This document shows, in pieces, positions 20,365-32,330 of a stretch of DNA of 64,000 nt. The stretch comes from Impatiens glandulifera (taxonomy: Eukaryota; Streptophyta; Magnoliopsida; Ericales; Balsaminaceae): contig NC_061869.1 of assembly GCF_907164915.1 (NCBI RefSeq), positions 41,351,771 to 41,415,770 of the forward strand, in the 5' to 3' direction. The first letter of the stretch is position 1; every line of letters starts with the position of its first letter. Under the pieces are notes generated by a model. The model did no database searches, had not been told where the DNA came from, and saw nothing but the letters and a program-made list of their open reading frames with translations. Position numbers and translations under genes: made by a program.

Positions 20365-22347
20365 TGTTAGGGATTTATATCACTTTCTATTCTACGCAAA
20401 TCCCTTGCAAACACTTGAACGATTCCAGTGCGGAAACGTTTGCTTAGGTTTGAAGCTAAGAACCAAAGAATGAGAAAATGACAGAATGTAAATGACACAT
20501 TAGTTTGTTTATGGATGTTCGTAACAAAACTCTCCTACGTCACCCCTTCTTCCAACCATCGGAAGGATTCACTATACGTTTCTTAGAATCAAATACAGTT
20601 GCACGACTAGCTCACTATTGAACAGAACAGAATCTGTTCAACTTACAGTATATTGAAGAATATCACTCAACTAGACAATACTTTGATTCTAACTCTCTCT
20701 TGTTGTACACACAGTAAAGCAAGAAAGCAGCTTTTTGAAGATCGCGTATGATTCTCTGGCTATCGATTGATCGATTATTCAACTGTTGTCTTTGAAGATC
20801 TTTAAATAGAGAGCAGGTACCAAAGGTCGAATCTTCTATAATGACACATGGCAAACTTCCATTGTAACGCGTCCATAGTACACATGTACAACAGACTCTG
20901 AGCACTAGGATCGTGGACGTACCAATCTGGTATCGGCCAAATATTCTTCTAGGATATTCCTGCAAGAAACAAGTAGTGGGAAAAATATTTGCTTACGTGG
21001 CATTAGATGATTGGTTGTAACTGGCTATCGTACTGATCTGCACTGAAAAGTAGAGCAGAAGTAGCATACAACTAGTTGATCGTGGGTAGACTAATGCTAG
21101 CTTCAATCAACTGCTTAAGCATGGCATTAGACGTTTTTCACTTAGACTTACAAGTCTAAAGTAATTAGACGCCCACGTCTAATAGTAGGATCCATTAGAC
21201 CACCTAGTATAATGGGATTAGACGGCACGTCTAATTACAGTTCACTTCAGACTAATTTAAAGGAGTTAGACTGCACGTCTAACTTTCATCAGTTAGACGA
21301 CATGTCTAACTACAGTTCCCTTCAGACTAATATGAAGGAGTTAAACTGCACGTCTAACTTTCATCTCTGTTAGACAACACGTCTAACTACGTCTCCCTTC
21401 AAACAAATCTGAAGGAGTTAGACTGCACGTCGAACTCTCATCTGTTAGACGACACGTCTAATTACGGTTCCCTTCAGACTAATCTGAAGGAGTTAGACTG
21501 CACGTCTAACTCTCATCTATTAGACGGCACGTCTAACTACAGTTCCTTTCAAACTAATCTGAATGAGTTAGACTGCACGTCTAACTCGCATATGTTAGAC
21601 GGCACGTCAAACTACGTATCCCTTCAGATTAATCTGAAAGGAGTTAGACTGCACGTCTAACTCTTATCTGTTAGACAACACGTCTAACTACGTCTCCCTT
21701 CGAATTAATCTGAATGAGTTAGACTACACGTCTAACTCTCATTTGTTAGACTGCATGTCTAACTACGTATCTGTTAGACTGCATGTCTAGCTACATATCT
21801 GTTAGACTGCACGTCTAACTATGTCTGTTAGACTGCACGTCTAACTACGTATCTGTTAGACTGCACGTCTAACTACGTATCTGTTAGACTGCACGTCTAA
21901 CTACATATCTGTTAGACTGCACGTCTAACTATCTCTGTTAGACTGCACATTTAACTATGTATCTGTTAAACTGCAAGTCTAACTACGTCTGTTAGAATGC
22001 ACGTATAACTACGTATCTGTTAGACTGCACGTCTAACTACGTCTTTTAGACTGCATGTCTAACTACGTATATGTGAGATTGCACGTCTAACTACGTCTGT
22101 TAGACTGCACGTCTAACTACGTATCTGTTAGACTGTATTTCTAACTACGTCTGTTAGACTGCACGTCTAACTACGTATCTGTTAGACTGCACGTCTAACT
22201 ACGTCTGTTAGACTACACGTCTAACTCAATGTATTTAATGGTCAATCAGTCTAATAAATCTCATTCGGACTTAGTCTAATATAACATGTTTTCGATACAC
22301 CTGCACCAAAAACGATTAGACGACTTAGTTTAAGTTTTATACTAACA
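20365..22347 (-). mobile_element. solo LTR (about 1.98 kb) related to the Copia LTRs, inserted in the LINE
   Basis: Termini TGTTAG...CTAACA as in the complete element. Internal blocks match the other LTRs in order, for example aactctcctacgtcacccct near 20529 and the CTATTTAAAG TATA-like box on the minus strand at 20800-20809. No internal coding region and no PBS follow, so I read it as a solo LTR. Flanks are aatca and catca, four of five matching, so the target duplication is imperfect and the right end less certain. After it, 22365-22430 has three copies of agtcaaaatactttgaccc before LINE sequence resumes. Confidence 0.65.
21130..22235. repeat. array of about 35 short palindromes TTAGAC-N5-GTCTAA inside the solo LTR
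   Basis: About 28 exact GTCTAA arms and 7 variants occur, mostly paired with TTAGAC across 5 bases (tgcac, ggcac or gacac). In 21220-21720 the higher-order unit is about 65-75 bp and includes a second palindrome TTCAGACTAATCTGAA. From 21740 on the unit shortens to about 22-27 bp (ttagactgcacgtctaacta + cgtatctg). Each unit can form a small hairpin. Confidence 0.9.
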
Positions 22348-22960
22348 CATCATTAAAATTATATTAGTCAAAATACTTTGACCCTTAGTCAAAATACTTT
22401 GACCCTTAGTCAAAATAATTTGACCCAACATGCACTCCACCTAACGAAATAAACCCGCATCTTTGGTACACGACATTATTCTAGAAAGGTCTTCCATAAA
22501 AATAACAAATAAAAAAGGGGAAAGAGGGTCCCCTTGTCTTAAACCCTTTGAACTCTCAAAGAAACTATGAGAGCTCTCACTCACGATAACAAATAATTTC
22601 GCCGTCGATACGCAAAATCTAATCTATTCAATCATTTTTCCCTATACTCATTCTACCCATAATATCTAAAAGAAACAACTTGTTAACATGATCATATGCA
22701 TTCTCGATATTAAGTTTGACAAAAACACAATTATTGCCTTTAGAATTAGCCGAATCAATACATTCATTGGCGATTAGTGCCGCATTGAAAATTTTACGAC
22801 TTTTTGATAAAAGTCATCTGATTTGCAGAGATAACCGTACCTAAAACTCAACGCATTTTGGTTGTCAAACATTTCGAGATAATCTTATAAAATAATGTAA
22901 CCAAACTGATGGGATGAAAATTTTTCACGTTGATAGTTCCAGCTGCGTTACAAATTAGGA
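22348..22960 (-). pseudogene. LINE relic, 5' part of the RT domain
   Basis: Minus-strand RT blocks: HPISLVTLFYKIISKCL near 22900, NCVFVKLNIENAYDHVNK near 22710, GDPLSPFLFVIFMEDL near 22515. These join in order to the FADD box at 20245 on the other side of the solo LTR. Frameshifted and with stops. No ORF1 or endonuclease is seen upstream, so the element was 5'-truncated. Confidence 0.75.
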
Positions 22961-23819
22961 CATTGAATCTTTTTCATGGCTCGATAGATAATTTGATAAG
23001 CATATGATTTTTTTATGTGTCAAGTTTATTGTTATAAGTATGTATTATTGAAAAGAATAAGACATGGATTTGTAAAACAGGAAATTGAAAGATTTCGTTG
23101 AAATTGTTTGTTTGGAAATTTCCCAAAATACAAGAATCAAATAATTTTCTATGGTGAAACAAAATATTCCACGGGGTAGAACCTCCTTAAGGAATATAAG
23201 GTTGTCATGAGGCTGGTCTTGATCGTCCACAAATATACGACCAATTAATGTTTGGATAAAATTTCTTTTATTTATATCAAAAGATTCAAAGATTGAGTTT
23301 CGAATAAGTCTATTTATTTAGTTATACATTCCTTGAATTATTTATTATCTTATCTGTCAACTTTTCCACTATCACCTCCAAAACAAAAAGCCAGCTTGGG
23401 CCGGGGTCATCATAAAATGAAGGGGCAACCCCTTTGTTGTGTTGGCTTTGCGACCAGAAGGTTGTAAGCGAGCTATCCCTATCTTATGGAAATGTGAACA
23501 AAAACAAGAGATATCTTTTCTCGAAATATGAACAAATAGAAGTTGTAAATATCAAATTATTCAACGTAGACTAGTTTAGTTCTTGAATTTATAAAAATAG
23601 TTTTTGACGCACTATTTGATTTTCTTTTAATATTAGATTTGTTCGAGATTATATGAAAAGTATCGTACAATTTTTTTTTATCAACAACCATTACAGATAG
23701 TGTTCGTTCTTGAATTCTTTCCCGCGACTATTAGGGTTTCACTTTCTCTTCTTCTTCCCTGTGTCTATCAGCTTTATGATCTAAGTAACTGAAAGTAACC
23801 CACATTCCCTTGAATTCCC
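22961..23819. other. upstream region of the BTB pseudogene
   Basis: Non-coding. 23700-23819 has a CT-rich leader-like stretch (ctttctcttcttcttccct) before the first ATG. No TATA box is convincing. Confidence 0.4.
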
Positions 23820-26800
23820 ATGGACGTGAATTTCTTCACTAGAAGTTGTTGCCCTTTGTCAGTCATCAAATCAAACTTTGCCTTTGCTTTTAACGATAAA
23901 ATACTTTCTTATCGTGTGCTCTGAATTGAAATCACCGCTGATTTTCTTGAAACTAAATCGAAGGACGAGAATGAAAGAAGCTTAATAAGTTGGATCGGTG
24001 ACGGCAATAGGAAGAAGGAAACTACATTGAAAGAAAATGGTAGGTTTTCATTTGAATTCTACTTAACATCAATATATTAAGACACTCCTATAATATGTTT
24101 CGCTTCAAATTCTACTAGATGCAAACTCTTGGTATTTACTATTTAGTTAAGGAAATGTATGCTTATTTTTTAAGGAAGCTATTCCTACTGTATGAACAAG
24201 TTCAATGCAAGAATAACATATGTGGTTACAGATGCATAAGTCATGGATTTTTCAAATTAGAGAAGTTGTTGCTTAGTGTTTCATATTGATTCCAAATGTT
24301 AACTTTTTGATGAAATGATCATAACATACACTTCAAATACCTGATGGGGAAGATTTGAACTTGTTGACCCATTGTTAACCATCTCATTTGGGTAAGCATT
24401 TTAAACTAAGTTTGTAGTTTTTATAACTTTTTGCAAAATCTGTAGATATGTCTCTCTCCTTTTTGTCTAAGATACTCGAATTGATGTTCATATATCAAGG
24501 ATGAATTTGGAATTGGTTGTTTGACAAGATTATTTCATTTAAAAAATCTAGCTAGTGGTTTATCCATTACCCTTACGCATGTTTGGCTATCCAAATTGTA
24601 ATAGTTAGTTGAACCTTTGGCTACAGAAATTATTGTGTTCTTTGATCTTAGTTTGAATATATTTTTTTTCCATGTAAGTTTGCTTCTACTTATCTGGATA
24701 CTCATATTCACCATGAAGAGCATAAGTTAAACTGTAGTGTTCCAGAACAAGATACAGATGATGTTGTTTGCTATGTTGATGCTGAAGAGGAGGGAGTTGT
24801 GAAAATACGAGCTTTGGTTAGGAATACTAATTTACTTGGTATAGTTTTCGTTGAAAATTTTGTTTTCACTTTAAATATGAAAACATCTCTTTCTAAAAAG
24901 TTGATGAACCAAGAAAATTAATGAATTTCTTTCCATAGTTTTTGATTAAATATGCAATGCTTGTATTTTTAATATGAACTGAGTTCTTTTTGGTAGAGGA
25001 TTAAGTAGTTAAGAGTGTAGAATCAAATTCAAACGCATCACCTATTCTTCAAGTAAAGGATATTCACATTAATTCCCTCATTTTAGCAGCAAAGAGCATG
25101 TATTTTTATGAGGTGATTTTTCTGTACAATTATTTATAGGCTTTCTATTAATGTAATCTTGTGAAGTAAAAAACTATCATCTTGATATTGCTTCTGTTCT
25201 GTCTTTTTTTTTTATTTAGATTTTCTCAAATAATACAAGGGAGTCAGAGCACAGATAACTAACTCTTAGAATCCATGCATCGGGTAAATATAGGTCTTTG
25301 TTCTCATATGGTCACTACTCAATGGTTTCATTTGGAAAAACTTTTGTATATGAGAAAACTGCCAATGGATTTTAAGCGCATTTCCAGTTAGAATTAGATT
25401 TATTTTAAATGAATAGACTATTTCTTTATGCATGTTTCTGATTTCTAATTAGTGGGTCTAATTTTAGAGGCCGTAGTTTTTCTTTACTATTTCTTAGACA
25501 GTCTATTCTCGCTTTATTAGGTTAATAGCTTTATTTGTTGTGGGTTAAAAGACTTTAAAGCCTTACATTACAGTTTATGAGATAATCAGTTTTATAAAGG
25601 TTTTCTCATACATTTTCAAGCACTTTTGACATAAAAGGTGTGGCTAACTGGATACACTATAATCACAACCTTCAATCACCTTCTATCGACGATCCAATCT
25701 TCTAATTACATTGAAATTTTTTTCTTTTTATAAAATTTATTTTTTGGTACATTTTGTTTCCAAATAAAATCTCATTCGATCCAAACCCAGATGAGAAAAC
25801 ATAGAAATTGATGTTTTCAAATGAAACCAATATATTTGACAAATTTGGGTTGGACTGTTTTTGGGACATGTTAAATTGGCCTTGTTTGATAAAGGGTTAA
25901 ATCCAAATAACTCTTTATCTCATTATCAATCACATGATTCAAATTATCAACTAAAAGTAACCCCAAATGATCTATTTTTAGTATTTGTGTTACTGTATTT
26001 ACCTAATTAAGGATATTGTCTCTACTTAACTGTCATGTGTCTATGTGAAACAGAAGAAGCTGCTTTAATGGACATTTTGAGCATTATGTACAATATTACT
26101 TTGTCAACAAATTCAATACATGGCTTGCTGGACGTGTTAATAGCTGCTGATAAATACAAAGTTTATCCATGCATTAGATACTGTACAAAGATGTTGTTGA
26201 ACGAGTTTATAATGTGTGAGTCATCCTTGATCTATCTCGATCGTATTTCCTCCATTGGAATGTTCGATGAAGTTCAACCACTAACCGATGCAGCTAAGAA
26301 ACATCTTGTTATGCGCTTTACCAACTTTATGAAGTGAGTATATTCTCTAAATATTGACTGGAAATACAAAAACAATTAAACAAAAAACAAGAAATCTTTG
26401 AAGCTTCAAGGTTTTTTGAACTTGATTTTTTTAACAAAATAAATCTTGTTTGATGCATAAAGTGCCCTATTTGGGTAAAATGAAAACAATATTATAAAAG
26501 ATAAACTAAGGGTATTTTGGTTCTTTTTGCAGATGATTTGAACGAATGTATTGGAATGAGTGGTTGATACTAGTGTTTATTTGGTTTAAATCCAATCTAG
26601 GTTTAATCTTAGGCCTTGTATGGATTGTGTTATATGAATAATTTTCAAATAACTCATTATCTTTTCATTCATCCTCTCCTCAATTGCGTCATTCCAATCA
26701 TCAATCAAAATTTGTTTAAATAATCAACTTTTTCATGACTCCATCTGAACCCTCATCAACTGAAATGCTAAATTACCCAAAATACCTTTATCTTGCATTC

Positions 26801-27664
26801 ACAAATGTTTTATATCAAAATAACCGAAAATCCAACAAGTCCCAAATATTACATTTTGCAGATATCGACAAGATTTATTGAAAATGCCTTTAGTCGGTAT
26901 CAAGGCAGTTCTCTCAAGCGACGATCTCCGTTTACCAACCAAGGATGTAGTTTACGATTTCCTACTTAATTGGGCGTCAATTCATTATTCAAAACTAGTC
27001 GAACGTCGTATAATCACGAGTACACGGCTGTGTAAACTCATGCGTTTTCATTAAATGTCGTACCGAAAGCTGAGAAACATTCGACTTGTGTCGATATCGA
27101 TTCTTTGGTTTCTCACAAGCTCGTCCGCAAGGCTCTCTTTTTCAAGGCTGAGCCTCCATACAAACAGTGCGCCCTTTCTACAACTGCTGACTTCTCCGTT
27201 GAGAGGAGATATAGTATCATTTGGCTAAGATGGTTGAGTTTATATCACCTAACCCGCGATGCATCATTTATCTCAACCTCAAAAGGGAAGAGTGTGCTTA
27301 TCTATTATCACAACGTCAGAGTTATGTTCAGCTTTTCCCTCATGATGGTAAAGGCTTCTTTCTGTTTGTCAAATTCATTTGTCAAGTGAACTTTTCCTCC
27401 TTTGGGATTTTCTTGGGAATGCAAGATAAGGGTTGTTTGTATTCGTCTGTTTCGGTTGAGTACGAGTTTCCGACTAGGTTGAGTACGAGGGAGAAATTTA
27501 GTAGGAGATATAAAGGGAAATCTACTTTTTGGGGACAAAAGGTGGTTGGTTGAGAAAATTTGTTTAATAGCGCACCACAGACGATGGATTTCCTAGATGA
27601 AGATAATGTATATTTCATTGATGGAGTCCTCCAACTAAAAGCAGAGATCAGGATCGACAAATGA
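23820..27664 (+). pseudogene. POB1/LRB-type BTB-BACK protein pseudogene, multi-exon
   Basis: Resembles Arabidopsis POB1 and LRB1/2, substrate adaptors of CUL3 ubiquitin ligases that act in the nucleus. Inferred exons: 23820-24039 (with an early stop), one around 24690-24838 (acidic, uncertain), about 25010-25112 (BTB start, INSLILAAKSMYFYE), 25220-25283, 26054-26333 (BTB core, EEAALMDILSIMY and LDVLIAADKY), 26862-27664 (BACK domain and C-terminal half). Several introns keep GT-AG borders. Lesions: stop in exon 1 before IEI, stop in exon 4, stop after LMRFH near 27055, frameshifts near 27080 and 27210, stop after KVVG near 27553. Retained introns mean it came by genomic duplication, not retroposition. 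No working copy lies in this window. Confidence 0.88.
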
Positions 27665-28734
27665 TCAGAGGTATCTCAATGGAAAACTGACATTCTTTTT
27701 TTGTTGTTAGTGGATGATAGATCGATTAGTGTAGTGCAATAATATTGTAAAAATTTTAGTGACTCATTGCTTTTTAGAAGAATTTGTGATGACAAATATA
27801 GTGAATTACCATTCCATTTTGTTTATTTTCGATTCAAACTATTGTCTCGATGATGAACTAGGTTTGTTTGATGTAGGGATTTTTTCGAAGAGAAAATCAT
27901 GTTTGACCTTTTTGTTAGTATCCTTAGTCGTCATCAACTCAATTCGATAAGTTTGATAAGATCAACTCAATTCATTATAGGTTCAGTACTTCGGTTAACT
28001 GAAAATATGTTGGCAATAACCGTGTCCCTAATCTTATTAAAGACTTCATATGACTTGGCTAACTTCATATGTTAACTTTTCTAAAAAAAAATTATGTAAC
28101 TTGTTATGGATCTCATTTTTTGTTGGTGATTGATGTCTTATGATTTTCACAATTGATATTTCTTTTGAGTTTTGTCATGTTTCCTGAGTTTATTTGTCTA
28201 ATTCCTTTATATTCTTGTAATTCAATTTATTTAGCCATTGTTAAATAATTTATTGGTTTTCAATAAACATTAAATTTGAATTATAAAAAAGTAGAAATTC
28301 GATAAGAGTAACGAAAATTACGATAACACTAAACATGATCTCATAATACCCTAATAATGAGACCTAGTCAGCATTAATTGTTATATTCTATGAACAAAAA
28401 ATTACAATCACAATATTAAAATAAGAGTGGAGCATCATTGGAAGTGTTTTGGATTATTTTTTTTTTGTGTTTGATTCATCTTATTAGTTGGTAGTTATGA
28501 ACTTAGACTCTTTTTCTTAGAATACAAAGTATTTTATAATTGTAGTTTTTGATATGAAAGTCATCAATGTATATATTATCATGATTTTCTAGACATAAGC
28601 AATATTTTATAATTGTAGTTTTTATCTTATGAAAGTCATCAATGTATATATTATCATGATTTGCTAGACATAACTAGCTTACTAGGTATATATTGCATAC
28701 AATTGTTTTAACTCTTAACTTATATTAATATGTA
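27665..28734. other. AT-rich intergenic DNA with one 70-bp tandem duplication
   Basis: 28531-28600 and 28602-28672 are near-identical (ataattgtagtttttgatat to ctagacataa). Otherwise nothing recognisable; the 63-codon frame at 27759 looks like chance. Confidence 0.5.
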
Positions 28735-29197
28735 GATTAATTACATTTATGTATCAATGTTTGTAATTAAAGAATGCCAAGATAATATCATACAAATGTT
28801 ATGAAACATATTTCTTGTTTATACTATATTCTTACAAACTATTTGTTAGTGTACAAATGGGTATTGAAAACTATGTTCAAGGGAAATAAACATATTTATT
28901 GTCAAACTTGTTAACATGATTATATCTTACCCAAAAATCTTCATTCATTGCATTCATTGCTTATAATTATATTAGGATTTTGCAATTTAAGAAGATCTTA
29001 AGTATGATGTCGAACTTTTAAATGAGGGATGAATTAGAGGCACTTCTATTTCAAAACAAATAATTCTTGAAATATTTTTTAAAGCTTGAATTTTGAATTA
29101 AGAAATTTAATATTGTTCAAGATTTGGTTAATCTAACAACCTCTAATAAGTTTATGAAACATGAATAAAAGTAATTATTTATAATTATATTATCAAA

Positions 29198-29268
29198 ATA
29201 AGAGTGGTATAGCGGAAGTGTGGTGGTCCCATAACCACATTTTCTAGGATTAAAATCTGTCTTTGATA
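29198..29268 (+). pseudogene. tRNA-iMet (CAT) relic, strongly decayed
   Basis: 71 nt aligning with plant initiator tRNA-Met: gagtgg...agcgg (D arm), cccataacc (anticodon CAT) and a remnant T arm with lost pairing. It occupies the same place in its repeat unit as the better copy at 31228. Confidence 0.55.
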
Positions 29269-29677
29269 TGATTTTTTATTTTTTTCTTTTTACTGTTTTA
29301 TTTAGTTCATCTTCAATTATATTTAGGTCTCAATGTTTTTAATCAACGTAACTTATATACAATCATACAAATATTATGAAACATATTTCTTGTATGTTCC
29401 TACAAACTATTTGTTAGCGGGCAAATGGATATTGAGAACAAAGTAAGAGGAATGTATATATTTGTTGTTAAACTTTTTAGCACAATTATATCTTATATAA
29501 TAAATCAACATCGAGAATGGTGTAGAAAGATTTTTAGGAGAAAAAAATCGGTTTTGCTGCCATCGGATGTATGGGAGGCGTGTCTATCAGCTTGGATTTT
29601 GAAGATGGAAATTCAATATTATTGAAGATTTGGTTAATCTAATCAATTCTAGCAAGCTCTGTTAAGTTATAAAACAA

Positions 29678-30710
29678 ATGGGTATTGAAAACTAAGTTGG
29701 GAAGGTATAGATTTGTGAATTTTATAAAAAGCTTGAATTTTGAAGATAGAAAATCAATATTCTTAAAGATTTATTAAATATTTTTCATCTAAACAATTCT
29801 AGACACCTCACATGAATGGTGAAAAAGATCTTGAAAAAAGATTGACTTACAAAATGTATTCCTTTTCAAGGGTTTTCAAGGGTTATATGATATTATTGGC
29901 ATTTTTTGTCCATTAGAAATTATTAATAAAAATGAGCAAAATATTTCACAATTTTCATGTTATATATTTTAAAGATAAATAAAATTATTTTGTTATTTTA
30001 GTTTATGTTTTTGATGATATGATTAAATAAATAATTGACAAGGATAATGGGTAATTTGAATTAAATTCTGAAATCTGTTTATTTTCAAAAATTATTAGTT
30101 TTGAGTTATTTGGGTGAAAGGAGAGCTAGTTTGATAATTATTTGATTTTTACAAAAACAAATCACAATCACATCATATATATATTCTCAATAATGGGTAT
30201 TGAAAACTAAGTTTTGGGAAGGTATAGATTTGTGAATTTTATAACAGGCTTGAATTTTGAAGATAGAAAATCAATATTCTTAAAGATTTATTTAATATTT
30301 TTCATCTAAACAATTCTAGACACCTCACATGAATTGTGAAAAAGATCTTGAAAAAAGATTGACTTAAAAATGTATTCCTTTTCAAGGGTTTTCAAGGGTT
30401 ATATGATATTATTGGCATTTTTTGTCCATTAGAAATTATTAATAAAAATGAGCAAAATATTTCACAATTTTAATGTTATATATTTTAAAGATAAATAAAA
30501 TTATTTTGTTATTTTAGTTTATGTTTTTGATGATATGATTAAATAAATAATTGACAAGGATAATGGGTAATTTGAATTAAATTCTGAAATCTGTTTATTT
30601 TCAAAAATTATTAGTTTTGAGTTATTTGGGTAAAAGGAGAGCTAGTTTGATAATTATTTGATTTTTACAAAAACAAATCACAATCACATCATATATATAT
30701 TCTCAATAAT
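29678..30710. repeat. recent 515-bp tandem duplication
   Basis: 29678-30192 and 30193-30710 match along their full length with few differences (for example aagttggg against aagttttggg, and a lost c in gacttac). It lies within the older repeat region. Confidence 0.92.
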
Positions 30711-31227
30711 CAAATTACTTAATTCATAATTTAGTATTTACTTTATTTTTTTAAATTTTAAATATAAAAACTATTTTAATATTTAATCTACTTAACCCAA
30801 AAAAATCTCACATTTTCATCAAAAAAAAATTTGATTTCATATCTTTAAAATACATCAAGTAACTCCACAACAAACAAGAAGTAAATATAGAATGCAAATT
30901 TATTTTTAAAAAACATGATTATTTGAACGATGTGATTAATGATTCAAGAACGTATTATTTGAGATTAAATTCATATCATCCAGAAAATGTTAACTGACTT
31001 GTCTAGTTATTTATTCTATATGCAGACTACAAGAATAATTAAAATTGCATTTAGCAGGTTAGTTTTTTCAAATATGTCAAAAAGTTTTAACTTTATTCAA
31101 TTTCTGTAAATAGGCTTCTTTCAAACTTATTTTCGATAATCTTTTTACTTCAATTGAATGGAGAATTCTAAATATAATAAAATATTAAACATGAATAAAG
31201 TTTATTATTTACAATTCTATTAAGGAA

Positions 31228-31298
31228 ATTAGTGTGGCGCAGCGGAAGCGTGTTGGCCCATAACCCACAGGTCCTAGGATCGAAACCTAGCTCTGATA
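31228..31298 (+). tRNA. tRNA-iMet (CAT), probably non-functional copy
   Basis: Close to plant cytosolic initiator tRNA-Met: agtggcgcagcggaagcgtg-like D arm, cccataacccac around anticodon CAT, gtcctaggatcgaaacctag T arm with perfect stem, 3' strand ctctgat plus A. Differences: a one-base deletion and a substitution in the 5' anticodon stem (GTTGG facing CCCAC, one mismatch) and a T-T mismatch with a G:T pair in the acceptor stem. It is 71 nt against the usual 72. The A- and B-box regions look preserved, so transcription is possible, but correct folding is doubtful. Confidence 0.6.
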
Positions 31299-32330
31299 AT
31301 AATATTTTATTTTTTAGTGTGTAATTATTTTTATCAATAGGGATATGTACATATTTGTTGTCAAATTTAGAGTTTGTAAATTAAGAGGAATGAAGCTCAA
31401 GAATGGTGTAGAAAGATATTTGGGAGATAGAAGAATCAATTGTGCTGTCATGAGATGAATGAGAGAAACTTCTATCCCAAATTATGAGAGAAACTTCTAT
31501 CTCAAATCGAATAATTCAGAAGCTTTTTTATAAATTAAAAGATCTTTTCTTAAATCCAAGATATAATCATACACATGTTATTAAACATATTTCCTTGTTT
31601 ATAGTAGGTTCCTACACACTAGACAAATGGGTATTAAAAATAAATAAGGGGATATGTTCATATTTGTTGTCAAACTTGGCTTTGTAAATTAAGAGGAATT
31701 GGAGCTCAAGAATGGTTTAGAAAGATTTTTGGGAGATAGAAGAATCAATTGTGCTGTCATGAGATGAGATTAATGAGAGAAACTTCTATCCCAAATCGAA
31801 TAATTCAGAAGCTTTTTATAAACAATTTGGATTTTAAATATGAAAATTCAATATTTTTAAAAGATTTTATTAAATATTGTTCATCTATATCAATTATAGA
31901 TACCTCTAATAAGCGGTAAAAATGATCTTGAAAAGAAGATTGGTTTACAAAAATTAATCCCTTCCAAAGATTATAAGATATATCTAGTCTCTTTACACAT
32001 AAGAAATCATTAATAAAATCAGTAAAATATTTAATAATTTACAATGTTATATATTTTTAAAATGATTTTGCAAATTAAGATAAATTGGAGCTCAAGAGTG
32101 TAAATTTTTTAGAGGTAGAAGAATCAATTTTGCTGTCATAAAATGAATATAGACACTTCTATTCCAAATCAAAGAATTCTGAATTTTTTATACAATTTTG
32201 ATTTTGAAGATGAAAATTCAATATTCTTAAAGATTTTATTAAATATTGTTCATTTATATCAATTCTAGTAACATCTAATAAGTTGTGAGAATAATCTTGA
32301 AAAGAAGATTTATTTATAAAAAGTATTTTG

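Larger units (their letters stand above)
28735..32330. repeat. degenerate tandem repeat region, unit about 0.5-0.7 kb, about five copies
   Basis: Recurring blocks in the same order: aacatatttcttg plus acaaactatttgttag (28800s, 29380s, 31600s); a block like the last codons and 3' tail of the coiled-coil gene at 35290-35470 (28975-29150, 29515-29650, 31375-31540, 31685-31930, 32075-32300); and a tRNA-iMet relic (29198, 31228). Copies are 70-90% alike by eye. It looks like repeated local duplication of a segment that ended at the neighbouring gene. Confidence 0.6.

Noticed and set aside
20663..20965. 100-aa minus-strand ORF in the solo LTR
   Set aside because: LTRs are non-coding; it has no counterpart frame in the related LTRs at 2079 and 14432.
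21130..22235. CRISPR-like array of repeated palindromes
   Set aside because: Spacers are not unique, unit length drifts, the array sits inside a plant LTR, and this is a eukaryotic genome. It is a tandem repeat.
24535..24723. Minus-strand 62-aa ORF inside the BTB locus
   Set aside because: It overlaps a plus-strand intron/exon region of a recognisable pseudogene, with no similarity or promoter; a chance frame.
31484..31687. 67-aa ORF downstream of the tRNA relic
   Set aside because: It lies in the degenerate repeat region, the frame is not kept in the other copies, and the sequence derives from a 3' non-coding tail.
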